A stretch of 39,181 bases of DNA from an uncultured Nitrospira sp. (GTDB lineage: Bacteria; Nitrospirota; Nitrospiria; Nitrospirales; Nitrospiraceae): NCBI GenBank assembly GCA_902500805.1, contig CABVSA010000026.1, positions 1 to 39,181 on the forward strand, given 5' to 3'. Below the pieces are notes generated by a model. It worked only from the letters and a program-made list of their open reading frames with translations. It was not told where the DNA came from and made no database searches. The position numbers and the translations under genes are program-made. This document shows positions 14,243-23,126 of this stretch, piece after piece. How positions within the stretch are numbered: the first letter of the stretch is position 1; each line of letters opens with the position of its first letter.

Positions 14243-17200
14243 ATGACGAAACGATGGACCATGAAGACGTGTGCGACCATGACATTCGTCGCCATCGGAG
14301 CCTGGTTTGTGCCGAACGTTGGGCAGGGGGCTGTGCCGGTGCGTGTCAACTCAGACTATACGGCCTCGCCACCGTTCGTCTCAAACATTGCCACGCCAAA
14401 CATCCTGATCGTGATGGACAATTCTGGCAGTATGGCCAACCGGGCCTGCGAATCCGCGAGCTGTGGAGTCTTGTCGGACGGGACGACGTCGACGGTTACG
14501 ACCTTCGTGGCCACCACTCGGTACAACGGCTTTGCTGATCCCTTGCGCTGCTATGTCTGGGACACCACCGACAACCGGTTTGAGAACGGTGCGGTGAAAA
14601 CGGCGCTCAATACTGCCTGCGGGACAACGGAATGGGACGGCAATTTCATCAATTGGGCCACTTTCCGACGATTCGATGCGGTCAAGAAGGCTATGACGGG
14701 CGGCAACTGCTGGCACCCGAGCGCATCGCCGGTCCGCAATGCGGATGGGACCTGTAAACCGTCGGGCACCCCCTCATTGCCGACTGTCAAGGCGCAGAAC
14801 CTTGGTACTGGGGATGAGACGACACCGGCAATTCCCTATGCTGGTGGCACCGGCAATACGACCTATGTCGGCCGAATCCCAGTTGCTGCGCATCCGGGAA
14901 GTCCAGCGAATATCTACGTAAAATTCGAGGCCGATGGTGATCTGTGTATCAATGACGATAGTAGCGGGAGCTGTCCGGATAGCGACGGCTTTGCTGAAAT
15001 TGAGCTAAACGAAATTGCCTTCGCGATGTATAGCGAACCCACCGGGGTGATTCAGCAGATTGGAGACAAGGCTCGCTTCGGCCTCGCTGTCTTTAATGGC
15101 TCGAGTTCCGACAACGGGATCCAGGTTTTGACGGGAATCGGCTCTCGGCAATCGATCAATTTCAACGGGACCACGGTCGAAACGTTCAATACGAACACGG
15201 CGGCCATGGTTGATTCGGTCGATGAGGCCTATCCGACAACCTGGACGCCCCTTGCAGAAAGTCTGTATGATGCGGTTCGATATGTGGCTCAAATCAACTC
15301 CGCCTATTATCCAACGGCTTATGCGTATCCCATTGCGTTTTCCGGGGGGAGCTCAAATGGCGTCGCGTTTCAAGGCACTGGTGCCGGGTCGATCGGCAGC
15401 AGTGAAGTTTCCGCATTGATATCCGGCGAGACCTGTCCGTCTGGCTACATCACCAGCGCTTGCGGTCGTGATCCCTACTTCTTTGGGGCCAATCACACGC
15501 CGGCCTGGGCGAGCACCTCACAAGTCGTCAATTGCTGTAAGACCTTCATTCTCATCTTCACGGACGGAGAGCCGACACAGGACCAGACTATTCCAACCGG
15601 GCTGCAGGACAATGCCTACAACGGTGTCGATTGCACGAACAGTGATGGTGCCGCACCGCCTCGTCCGGTCGACGGGACGTGCAATACCCATCCCAATACA
15701 TCCTTCGCTAACTTATTAGGAGAACACAAGACCGATTATGCCAGCAGTGGTAGTGGGTATCTGGATTCTGTGGCCTTGTGGGCGCACACCAATGACATGC
15801 GTCCCTGCAGCGGGACCGGTGATGGGACAATTGCGGTGATTGGTGTGACTGGTCACTGTCTGCCTGGCACGCAGAACGTCACGGTCTATACCTTCTTTGC
15901 ATTCGGGACCATCAACGGGCGCGGTCTCTTGGCGCAAACGGCTCGATTGGGAGCATTTGATGATGCTAACGGAAACGGAATTCCGGATACCGGAGAATGG
16001 GACAAGGAGAACAACTACACCGGGGCGACCGGCGCGGACGGCATCCCCGATGCCTATTTTGAGTCGTCCGACGTCGACGACATCCAGGACAAGATGCTGG
16101 CCACGCTCTCCAGCATTGTCAGAAAGAGTTCGTCCGGTGCGGCGGTCTCTGTCTTGGCCACCTCTAGTACCGGAGAGGGCGCGCTTTATCAAGCCTATTT
16201 TTACCCAAGCACGCTTGAGGTGGCGACCAACAAGGATGTGACCTGGACCGGGTACACCCAAAGTCTCTGGGTCGATACGTTCGGAAACATGCGTGAAGAC
16301 ACAAACGGAGATGGGAAACAGGATTACAAGGTCGATTTGATTATCAAGACGCGTCTCGATCCTGCAACCAGCATTGTGTATGTCGATAAATATAAGGACG
16401 CTGATGGGAATGGGATTGCGGACGATACGAACTCAGATGGGGTCATCACCCAGACGGATTGCTACGAGTGCGGTAAGTTGCTCAGTGATATGAAGCCAAT
16501 CTGGGAGGCAGGGAAACAGCTGGCGCTGAAGGATGCGGATACGAGAACGATTCTGACGTGGGTCGATTTAGACAATGACAAGGTCGTCGATGCGGCGGAG
16601 CAGATCGCTTTTACTGCGGCCAACTCCGCGACGCTGAGTCCCTATCTTCGGGCTGAAACGACTCCGTCCCCGTACACAGCCAATGCCATCATCAATTTTA
16701 TCCGAGGCTGCGAGCAGGCGACTTGCACTGATCAGGCCAGCTTGCGAGATCGGCGCCTCACGGTCGGGACCAGCGCGCTCAAGACATGGAAGCTCGGGGA
16801 TGTCATTAATGCTCCCCCCACGATCGTAGCCGCCCCCAGGGATCGCTATGACATTATTGAGGGCGATCCAAGCTACACGGACTTCTTTAAAAAATATCGA
16901 AAGCGTCGGCAAGTAGTTTATGTGGGTGCCAATGACGGGATGCTCCATGCCTTCAACGCAGGGTTTTACAATCCAGGAGACGATCCAAGTACCACGATGG
17001 AAACCGAACATGGTTGGTTCACCCGCACGCCGACCAACAACAGTAGTGGCCCATTGTTGGGTGAAGAGCTCTGGGGGTTCATCCCCTACGAGCTATTACC
17101 CCATCTGAAGTGGCTGACGCGGTCGGATTATCAGCATGTGTACTATGTCGATATGCCACCCGTGGTCAAAGATGTCAGGATTTTTGACAATGATACAGAT

Positions 17201-18643
17201 CATCCAAACGGGTGGGGTACTGTGTTGATCGGTGGGTTTCGATTAGGCGGGAGCTGCGGTGTCTGTACGCCCGGAGGCGGAGGCCCACCCATGGGCGTGA
17301 CCATCAGCGGGACCGATCAGTATTTCTACAGTGCTTACTTCGTTTTGGACATTACCAATCCGGAAGTCCAGCCAAAGCTTCTGTGGTCATTCTCCGATAG
17401 CAGCCTCGGACTTGCGACCAGTGTGCCGACGGTTGTGCGAGTCAATCCATTGACCGACTTTCACGCCGACAATACCAATGCCAAGTGGTTTCTGCTCGCC
17501 GGGTCCGGGCCTACCGGATACGATGGTCGTATCACGCAAAGTGCCACCGTGTTCGCGATTGATATGAAGACAGGACCAGGGAGTGGCAATAGCCTGGTCA
17601 GTAGCTTTCCGGTCGGGACGTGGAGTTCATTCATCGGCGATATGACCGCGTTCGATCGAAATCTCGATTACCGAACCGATGTCGTGTACTTCGGGCGGAC
17701 GATCCAGGATAATACTCCCACTGTCGGTCCACCGTGGAGAGGCAAGGTCTATCGATTGACGATGGGCTCGACTCTTCCATTCGGCGGGGTGACAGGCCCT
17801 GGGTCCTGGGGCGTCGCAGATAGTGGAGACCGAGTACCGACAGAAATGCTCGACACGATTGGCGTCTCATCGCCGGTTGAGATGGGTCCTGTCCTGGCTG
17901 CACCAAGTATTAGCGTCGACGATGCCGCAAAGGCCTGGGTCTTTGTCGGCAGTGGTCGGTACTTCGGGGCCGCAGACAAAACCGATAAGTCGACACAATA
18001 TTTTGTCGGGATGAAAGACTCCGTCATCAACGGGGGTTGCACGCAGGTGAGTTGGGGGTCCTGCACGGAGAACGACCTGGTTGATGTGACGACCGCGACG
18101 GTTTGTATCGTGGGATTTGGAAACTGTGGACAAACATCCGGGACAAACCAAGTGACTGGGGTGACTGGAGTGACAACAATGGCCGAGCTCATCACTCTCG
18201 TCGGGACGAAAGACGGATGGGTGACCACACTCCTGCCGGTCACAGGGCCTAGCACGACTGGACCTGGAGTGGGAGAACGGGTCTTGAGCGCTGCCACGGT
18301 CTTCGGAGGCATCGTGTTTTTCCCAACCTTCACACCGACGGACGATATCTGTTCCTCAACCGGGAGCAGTAGTTTGTATGCGCTTTTCTATAGGACAGGT
18401 GGTCCCCATACGTCGCCCATCGTCGGCTCGACGGCTGGAACCGGAGGGATCGCCACTGTGAATAAATCTACATCCCTAGGTAACGGATTGGCGTTTGGAG
18501 CAGTTCCACACGTCGGTTCTGGTTCCGATGGAACCAGTCCGTTCAAGTTGTTCATCAATACCAGCACCGGTGCGTTGGACGGAAGGGATGTGAATTTGGC
18601 GATTGATCCAAGAGCGCACTTCGCCTCATGGATCAATATGTAA
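14243..18643 (+). CDS. pilY1: PilY1-like type IV pilus tip/biogenesis factor
   Basis: A 1466-residue secreted protein, in the size range of PilY1. After a signal peptide (residues 1-29) comes a von Willebrand A-like domain whose MIDAS motif is D59-N-S61-G-S63, with TFILIFTDGEPTQD further on. Several Ca2+-type Asp-rich loops follow (around residues 570-615 and 685-740, e.g. DTNGDGKQD and DADGNGIADD). The C-terminal half (from about residue 890, VYVGANDGMLHAF) is the PilY1 beta-propeller, with the calcium site D1138-x-N1140-x-D1142-x-x-x-D1146. GGAGGA precedes the ATG. PilY1 proteins control pilus extension, adhesion and surface sensing; it ends the second cassette. Confidence 0.94.
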   Translation: MTKRWTMKTCATMTFVAIGAWFVPNVGQGAVPVRVNSDYTASPPFVSNIATPNILIVMDNSGSMANRACESASCGVLSDGTTSTVTTFVATTRYNGFADPLRCYVWDTTDNRFENGAVKTALNTACGTTEWDGNFINWATFRRFDAVKKAMTGGNCWHPSASPVRNADGTCKPSGTPSLPTVKAQNLGTGDETTPAIPYAGGTGNTTYVGRIPVAAHPGSPANIYVKFEADGDLCINDDSSGSCPDSDGFAEIELNEIAFAMYSEPTGVIQQIGDKARFGLAVFNGSSSDNGIQVLTGIGSRQSINFNGTTVETFNTNTAAMVDSVDEAYPTTWTPLAESLYDAVRYVAQINSAYYPTAYAYPIAFSGGSSNGVAFQGTGAGSIGSSEVSALISGETCPSGYITSACGRDPYFFGANHTPAWASTSQVVNCCKTFILIFTDGEPTQDQTIPTGLQDNAYNGVDCTNSDGAAPPRPVDGTCNTHPNTSFANLLGEHKTDYASSGSGYLDSVALWAHTNDMRPCSGTGDGTIAVIGVTGHCLPGTQNVTVYTFFAFGTINGRGLLAQTARLGAFDDANGNGIPDTGEWDKENNYTGATGADGIPDAYFESSDVDDIQDKMLATLSSIVRKSSSGAAVSVLATSSTGEGALYQAYFYPSTLEVATNKDVTWTGYTQSLWVDTFGNMREDTNGDGKQDYKVDLIIKTRLDPATSIVYVDKYKDADGNGIADDTNSDGVITQTDCYECGKLLSDMKPIWEAGKQLALKDADTRTILTWVDLDNDKVVDAAEQIAFTAANSATLSPYLRAETTPSPYTANAIINFIRGCEQATCTDQASLRDRRLTVGTSALKTWKLGDVINAPPTIVAAPRDRYDIIEGDPSYTDFFKKYRKRRQVVYVGANDGMLHAFNAGFYNPGDDPSTTMETEHGWFTRTPTNNSSGPLLGEELWGFIPYELLPHLKWLTRSDYQHVYYVDMPPVVKDVRIFDNDTDHPNGWGTVLIGGFRLGGSCGVCTPGGGGPPMGVTISGTDQYFYSAYFVLDITNPEVQPKLLWSFSDSSLGLATSVPTVVRVNPLTDFHADNTNAKWFLLAGSGPTGYDGRITQSATVFAIDMKTGPGSGNSLVSSFPVGTWSSFIGDMTAFDRNLDYRTDVVYFGRTIQDNTPTVGPPWRGKVYRLTMGSTLPFGGVTGPGSWGVADSGDRVPTEMLDTIGVSSPVEMGPVLAAPSISVDDAAKAWVFVGSGRYFGAADKTDKSTQYFVGMKDSVINGGCTQVSWGSCTENDLVDVTTATVCIVGFGNCGQTSGTNQVTGVTGVTTMAELITLVGTKDGWVTTLLPVTGPSTTGPGVGERVLSAATVFGGIVFFPTFTPTDDICSSTGSSSLYALFYRTGGPHTSPIVGSTAGTGGIATVNKSTSLGNGLAFGAVPHVGSGSDGTSPFKLFINTSTGALDGRDVNLAIDPRAHFASWINM

Positions 18644-18664
18644 CCGAGCAGAGTGGAATGTGTG

Positions 18665-18694
18665 AGGCAGGGAGGGATTTTCCCCTCCCTGCCT
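18665..18694 (+). terminator. Strong GC-rich hairpin after pilY1
   Basis: A perfect 12-bp stem (AGGCAGGGAGGG / CCCTCCCTGCCT) with a six-base loop lies 21 bases after the pilY1 stop. Only a short TTGTT follows, so it may attenuate instead of fully terminating transcription into the lipoprotein gene. Confidence 0.7.
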
Positions 18695-18711
18695 TGTTGG
18701 ATAACGCCCCC

Positions 18712-19647
18712 ATGGTGCTTGTTTTCCTAGCCGTATTGACTGCCTTCGCCGGTTGTTCACGGACTGACGACAGAAATTCTACGCCAGTCACTCAGCGAGC
18801 TCCTGACCAGGCTTTTTCCTCCGGAATCAGAAACGTCGCGATCGTTCCAAACCCAATGGCTCGAGCCACACCGCTGGCTGTCTTGATCGAGAAGCACGGG
18901 GTCGAAGGAGAACCGTCTTCCTACCGATATCAATGGTTTGTGAACAAGATCGCTGTGCAAGGCGCGACCGCGTCCTCGTTCGATCCGTCTACTCTTCATC
19001 GGGGTGATCGGGTCCACGTAGTCGTGACGCGTTCCGATGTTAAGGGCGAGGGTGCGGTATTCGAATCCTCATCTGTGACCGTCCCCAATGCTCCACCCGT
19101 CATTCGGAGTGTCGCTCTCGAACAGGAGATCACATCGGCAGGCAGCCGCCTTCTGGCGAGGGTAGAGGCATTTGATGCCGATCAGGATGACATCCAATTT
19201 CAGTTTCGCTGGTTGCGCAACGACAAGGTCGTCTTGGAGGGGGCAGAATCTACAGTCGTGTTATCGGAGCTTGCCCAGAGCGACATCGTGGCAGTGGAAG
19301 CGATACCCTATGACCATGACGGCGCCGGGAAATCGCTCCGTGCAGCGCCGCTGGTCGTTGGCAATAATCCTCCGAAAATTCTTTCCGTCCCGATGATGAT
19401 GTCTAGCGGGGAATTATATGAATATGCCGTTCGAGCAGAAGATCCCGATGGAGATCCGGTGTCGTTTGAATTGGAGGGTGGACCGAGCGGGATGACGATT
19501 GATCGCGCTGCTGGACAAGTGGTCTGGAGGCCGGGTGCCGGCCTCAGCGGTACACATCATGTCAAAATCATCGCAGCGGATGGAAAGGGAGCAAGGGCAT
19601 GGCAAGAGTTTGATGTATCCGTGCCGACGACGCCACAATCTCCGTAA
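18712..19647 (+). CDS. Lipoprotein with cadherin/Ig-like repeats
   Basis: A 311-residue predicted lipoprotein. MVLVFLAVLTAFAGCSR is a hydrophobic segment followed by a lipobox-like FAGC with Cys15. The rest is made of beta-sandwich repeats: residues about 50-135, 136-225 and a final cadherin-like/He_PIG repeat (PPKILSVPMM... RAEDPDGDPVSFELEGGPSGMTIDRAAG). Two repeats have the DxDxDD-type Ca2+ loops (FDADQDD, EDPDGDP). An in-frame start at 18628 overlaps pilY1, but it would put the terminator-like hairpin inside the gene; I prefer 18712, though it lacks a basic n-region and a clear Shine-Dalgarno. The location suggests a periplasmic or surface partner of PilY1. Confidence 0.7.
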   Translation: MVLVFLAVLTAFAGCSRTDDRNSTPVTQRAPDQAFSSGIRNVAIVPNPMARATPLAVLIEKHGVEGEPSSYRYQWFVNKIAVQGATASSFDPSTLHRGDRVHVVVTRSDVKGEGAVFESSSVTVPNAPPVIRSVALEQEITSAGSRLLARVEAFDADQDDIQFQFRWLRNDKVVLEGAESTVVLSELAQSDIVAVEAIPYDHDGAGKSLRAAPLVVGNNPPKILSVPMMMSSGELYEYAVRAEDPDGDPVSFELEGGPSGMTIDRAAGQVVWRPGAGLSGTHHVKIIAADGKGARAWQEFDVSVPTTPQSP

Positions 19648-19765
19648 GCACTGCCAGTTATTCACAAAATATGCAACACCGTTCTATGTGCCTGCGATTC
19701 ATTCTCTTGTTCGTGCGAGGCGTATTTTGATAGAGTGAGCAGGAGAGAGGATACAAAGACTGGGT

Positions 19766-20824
19766 GTGCGTAAGCTCAAACTACGAGAAGGTACCAACAC
19801 TGCCGTCCTATTCGGTTATCATGACCGTCATCTCAAGCTGATCGAAGATGAGTTGGGCGTGCGGCTCTCCGCACGGGGTGAAGAACTGACACTCGATGGC
19901 CTGCCTGAGGCTATCCGCCAAGCAGAGCGCATTCTTCTTGAACTTGCTTCCCTGACACACGAAGGCATCGCCCTCCAAGCGGAAGATGTCACCCACGCCC
20001 TCACCGCGTTGCGTCGGACACCTGAGGCACCCCTCCGGGACCTTCTCGATAAGTCGGCGATGATCGTCACCAAGAAACGGTTCATCGGTCCAAAATCTCC
20101 GACTCAAAAAGCCTATATTGAAGCGATCGAGCAGCATGATATCGTGATCGCGATCGGACCGGCCGGGACGGGGAAGACGTATCTCGCCATGGCTATGGCT
20201 GTGAGCGCGCTCCTGAATAAGGAAGTCAGCCGGATCATCCTTGCCAGGCCTGCGGTCGAGGCGGGAGAAAAGCTTGGTTTTCTGCCTGGTGATATTTATG
20301 AAAAGGTGAACCCCTATCTGCGGCCGCTGTACGATGCCCTCTTCGATATGATGGAAATGGAGCGGGCGAATCGATTGATTGAACGGGGTGATATCGAAAT
20401 TGCGCCGCTGGCCTTCATGCGCGGGCGAACACTGAACGATTCATTTGTTATCTTGGATGAGGCACAGAATGCAACGGCAGAACAAATGAAAATGTTTCTG
20501 ACGCGGCTCGGCTTTCATTCGAAAGTGGTCGTTACCGGAGATATCACACAGGTGGATCTGCCGAATGATCGTGTGTCAGGACTCATTCAGGTGAAGGACA
20601 TCCTTCAGAACATTGAAGGCATTGCTTTTGTCTACTTTGATGAGAAGGATGTCGTGCGGCATCGACTGGTGCAGGCGATTATCAAGGCATACGATCGTCA
20701 CCAGGCCGTGCACAATGCTGATCTGCGAGAACCGCGTCCATCGTCCCAGCGCCACCATCCTCGCCCACGTACCTCTCCCACGATGGGAGCGTCACCCTCG
20801 GCTGACACAGAAAGTTCTGGTTGA
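19766..20824 (+). CDS. phoH: PhoH family ATPase
   Basis: A 352-residue protein of the PhoH/YbeZ family, associated with RNA metabolism and usually encoded with YbeY. Residues 1-100 are a KH-like N-terminal domain, then the P-loop ATPase: Walker A GPAGTGKT at 131-138 and Walker B VILDEAQNAT further on. LARPAVEAGEKLGFLPGD is a PhoH signature. The first in-frame start is GTG at 19766; its purine-rich AGGAGAGAGG at 19741-19750 is further upstream than normal. Only the final 30 or so residues (Pro/Ser/His-rich) lack conservation. The stop overlaps the ybeY ATG, a standard phoH-ybeY arrangement. Confidence 0.94.
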   Translation: MRKLKLREGTNTAVLFGYHDRHLKLIEDELGVRLSARGEELTLDGLPEAIRQAERILLELASLTHEGIALQAEDVTHALTALRRTPEAPLRDLLDKSAMIVTKKRFIGPKSPTQKAYIEAIEQHDIVIAIGPAGTGKTYLAMAMAVSALLNKEVSRIILARPAVEAGEKLGFLPGDIYEKVNPYLRPLYDALFDMMEMERANRLIERGDIEIAPLAFMRGRTLNDSFVILDEAQNATAEQMKMFLTRLGFHSKVVVTGDITQVDLPNDRVSGLIQVKDILQNIEGIAFVYFDEKDVVRHRLVQAIIKAYDRHQAVHNADLREPRPSSQRHHPRPRTSPTMGASPSADTESSG

Positions 20825-21318
20825 TGGCCGTCTATTTTCGTGTGAGCCTCACCCGGCACCACGTACGGCAGGTACAGTTGGTCGAATTGGCTCAACGGGT
20901 GCTGTCGGCCGTCGGAGAGGCGAAGTCGGATCTCAGTCTCGACCTCATCGGTGATTGGCGCATGCAACGACTCAATCGCGACTATCGAAACCGGGATCGT
21001 ACGACGGATGTGTTGGCATTCCCCATACGTGAAGCCAATATGCCCAAGAAGCTATCCTGTCGTACAAGCTTGCTCGGTGATGTCGTCATCTCGTTGCCGA
21101 CGGCCATTCGTCAAGCCAGAGCGGTGGGCCGGTCGATCGATGAGGAGTTGGCGATACTCTTGGTGCATGGGGTGCTTCATCTGTGCGGCTACGATCATGA
21201 ACGAAACGGGCGCGAAGCGGCACGGATGTCACGTCGAGAGCAGGTCGTTCTGCGTCGCATCTCTCCGATCCCTCACGTTGTGACCCTCCGCGCGCGACAA
21301 CGGATAAAAGGCGGCTGA
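20824..21318 (+). CDS. ybeY: rRNA maturation endoribonuclease YbeY
   Basis: A 164-residue single-domain metalloprotein of the UPF0054/YbeY family, needed for 16S rRNA 3'-end maturation and ribosome quality control. The zinc motif HxxxHxxxxxH is intact: H115, H119 and H125 in HGVLHLCGYDH. RNRDRTTDVLAFP and GDVVIS are further family landmarks. The ATG at 20824 overlaps the phoH stop (TGATG), so the two are translationally coupled. The C-terminal tail (IPHVVTLRARQRIKGG) is basic. ftsY starts 2 bases after its stop. Confidence 0.95.
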   Translation: MAVYFRVSLTRHHVRQVQLVELAQRVLSAVGEAKSDLSLDLIGDWRMQRLNRDYRNRDRTTDVLAFPIREANMPKKLSCRTSLLGDVVISLPTAIRQARAVGRSIDEELAILLVHGVLHLCGYDHERNGREAARMSRREQVVLRRISPIPHVVTLRARQRIKGG

Positions 21319-21320
21319 CC

Positions 21321-22256
21321 ATGGGTTGGTTCCAGCGACTAAGCGACGGTCTTGGCAAGACGCGGCATGTGGTCCAGCAATCACTGGACCGTTTTCTTGG
21401 GCGCACTCCCGACCAAGAATTATTGGAGGAACTGGAGTCTTCACTCCTGGCGGCTGATCTCGGAGCTCGAGTCGTTGACCGCCTCATGCGAAAAATCAAC
21501 GAGGAAACGCGTGGAGTTGAGGCGAAAACGACGGAGGGGCTCCAGGGGGTCTTGAGTCGAACGCTCTACGGGGTCTTGAAACCCGTTGCAGAGGTCACAC
21601 TCGATCGTCTCATCACCGAGGGCTCCGTGCCATTCGTCTTCTTGGTCGTTGGTGTGAATGGGGTCGGCAAGACCACCACCATTGCCAAAATGGCACAACG
21701 GATGGTGCAGTCAGGTCGGAGGCCGTTGTTGGTCGCGGGAGATACTTTTCGTGCGGCCGCGATCGAACAGCTGCAGGTGTGGGGGGATCGGATCGGCGTG
21801 GAGGTTGTGCGTCAGCGCCATGGTGCTGATCCTGCCGCCGTGGCTTTTGATGGCATTGTCGCAGCAAAGGCACGTAAGGTCGATGTGGTACTGATCGACA
21901 CCGCGGGACGACTGCACACAAAGTCAAACTTGATGGATGAATTGCGGAAAGTGAAACGGGTGATCGGTCAGGAATTGACCGGCGCGCCCCATGAGGTGCT
22001 GCTGGTGTTGGATGCGACACTCGGCCAAAACGCGCTGGCGCAGGCACGTCAGTTTCGCGAGGCAGTGGGAGTCAGTGGACTTGTGCTGACGAAGCTGGAT
22101 GGAACGGCTCGCGGTGGGATCATTGTGGCGATCGCCGAAGAGCTGCAGATTCCCATTCGTTTGATCGGTGTCGGAGAGGGCGTCGAGGATTTGCAAGATT
22201 TCAATGCCGAGGCTTTTGTCGCGGCATTGTTCGGGCAGACGGAGAACCGTTCGTAA
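21321..22256 (+). CDS. ftsY: Signal recognition particle receptor FtsY
   Basis: The SRP GTPase receptor that delivers ribosomes carrying membrane proteins to SecYEG. Its 311 residues comprise only the NG domain; the acidic A domain of E. coli FtsY is missing, which is normal in many lineages. The N domain (residues about 10-100) is followed by the G1 loop GVNGVGKTTT (111-120), DTFRAAAIEQLQ, DTAGRLHTKSNLMDEL and TKLDGTARGG. It starts two bases after ybeY and closes the phoH-ybeY-ftsY operon. Confidence 0.97.
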   Translation: MGWFQRLSDGLGKTRHVVQQSLDRFLGRTPDQELLEELESSLLAADLGARVVDRLMRKINEETRGVEAKTTEGLQGVLSRTLYGVLKPVAEVTLDRLITEGSVPFVFLVVGVNGVGKTTTIAKMAQRMVQSGRRPLLVAGDTFRAAAIEQLQVWGDRIGVEVVRQRHGADPAAVAFDGIVAAKARKVDVVLIDTAGRLHTKSNLMDELRKVKRVIGQELTGAPHEVLLVLDATLGQNALAQARQFREAVGVSGLVLTKLDGTARGGIIVAIAEELQIPIRLIGVGEGVEDLQDFNAEAFVAALFGQTENRS

Positions 22257-22340
22257 ACCACGCAATATCTTCTCTCATTCGCACTTCTCGTGCTACGCTT
22301 GTCCTCGGCAAGTAGCCTTTCCTAAGGACGAGGGCAAACA

Positions 22341-23126
22341 ATGACCAAGCTCCTGATCGTCGACGATGATCGAATGAATTGCGACCTCCTGCAAGATTTG
22401 TTTAGCCGACAGGGGTATGACGTCATTCTCGCGACGAGTGGAAAAGAAGGGCTGGATCTGTTCCGAACGTCCAACCCAAAAGTGACGCTACTGGATCTTC
22501 GTATGCCGGAGATGGATGGATTAACCCTGCTGAAGGAGATCCGTGCCATCGACCCTCATGCGGCGGTGATCATTTTAGGTGGGGGCGCAACCGACGTGCA
22601 CGAAAATCAAGCGCGCGCTCTGCGGGCCACCGACTTTATACGAAAAGGCTTGTCACTGGACATTCTTGTTGAAGCAGTCAATCGGAACTCCAAGCTTCCG
22701 AGTCCCTCGATAGCCACACAACCTCCGTGTCTAGAGGGAGAGATAGGGCAGCAGAGCAGGGAAACGGTCCTGGTAGTCGATGATGAACCCCTCGTCTGTG
22801 ATCTGCTTGTCCAGTTTTTAAATCTTCGCGGATATCATGCGCTTGGTGTGAGAAACGGACAGGACGCTCTTCGGCTGGTCGATGAGATACACCCGGATGC
22901 AATGTTGGTTGATATGATCATGCCGGGGATGGCGGGGATCGATGTGCTCAGAACCCTACGGGAAAGAGAATATCCCGGTGGCATCATCATCATGACCGGA
23001 AGTCACAACGAGGAGCTGTTGGGAGAAGCGTGGAGCCTCGGTCCCCATGAATTGCTGGTCAAACCGGTTGACCTCGATCGTCTTTTGATGGCGATCCAGC
23101 TTGTACTCGTCTGCCGCGAGTGTTAA
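22341..23126 (+). CDS. Tandem-receiver (REC-REC) response regulator
   Basis: A 261-residue protein made of two receiver domains with no recognisable output domain. REC1 has the acidic pair D8-D9 and phospho-acceptor D52 (LLDLRMPEMDG), and Lys102, but the conserved Ser/Thr after beta 4 is Gly80, in ILGGGA. REC2 is fully canonical: D147-D148, D191 (LVDMIMPG), T219 (IIMTGSH) and K241 (LVKPV). The linker (residues 112-141) is Ser/Pro-rich. Such proteins relay phosphate or act through protein contacts. Its stop overlaps the peptidase start by 7 bases. Confidence 0.9.
   Translation: MTKLLIVDDDRMNCDLLQDLFSRQGYDVILATSGKEGLDLFRTSNPKVTLLDLRMPEMDGLTLLKEIRAIDPHAAVIILGGGATDVHENQARALRATDFIRKGLSLDILVEAVNRNSKLPSPSIATQPPCLEGEIGQQSRETVLVVDDEPLVCDLLVQFLNLRGYHALGVRNGQDALRLVDEIHPDAMLVDMIMPGMAGIDVLRTLREREYPGGIIIMTGSHNEELLGEAWSLGPHELLVKPVDLDRLLMAIQLVLVCREC

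Noticed and set aside
17749..18333. 194-residue minus-strand open frame
   Set aside because: Antisense to pilY1, low-complexity Pro/Thr/Val composition typical of an antisense frame.
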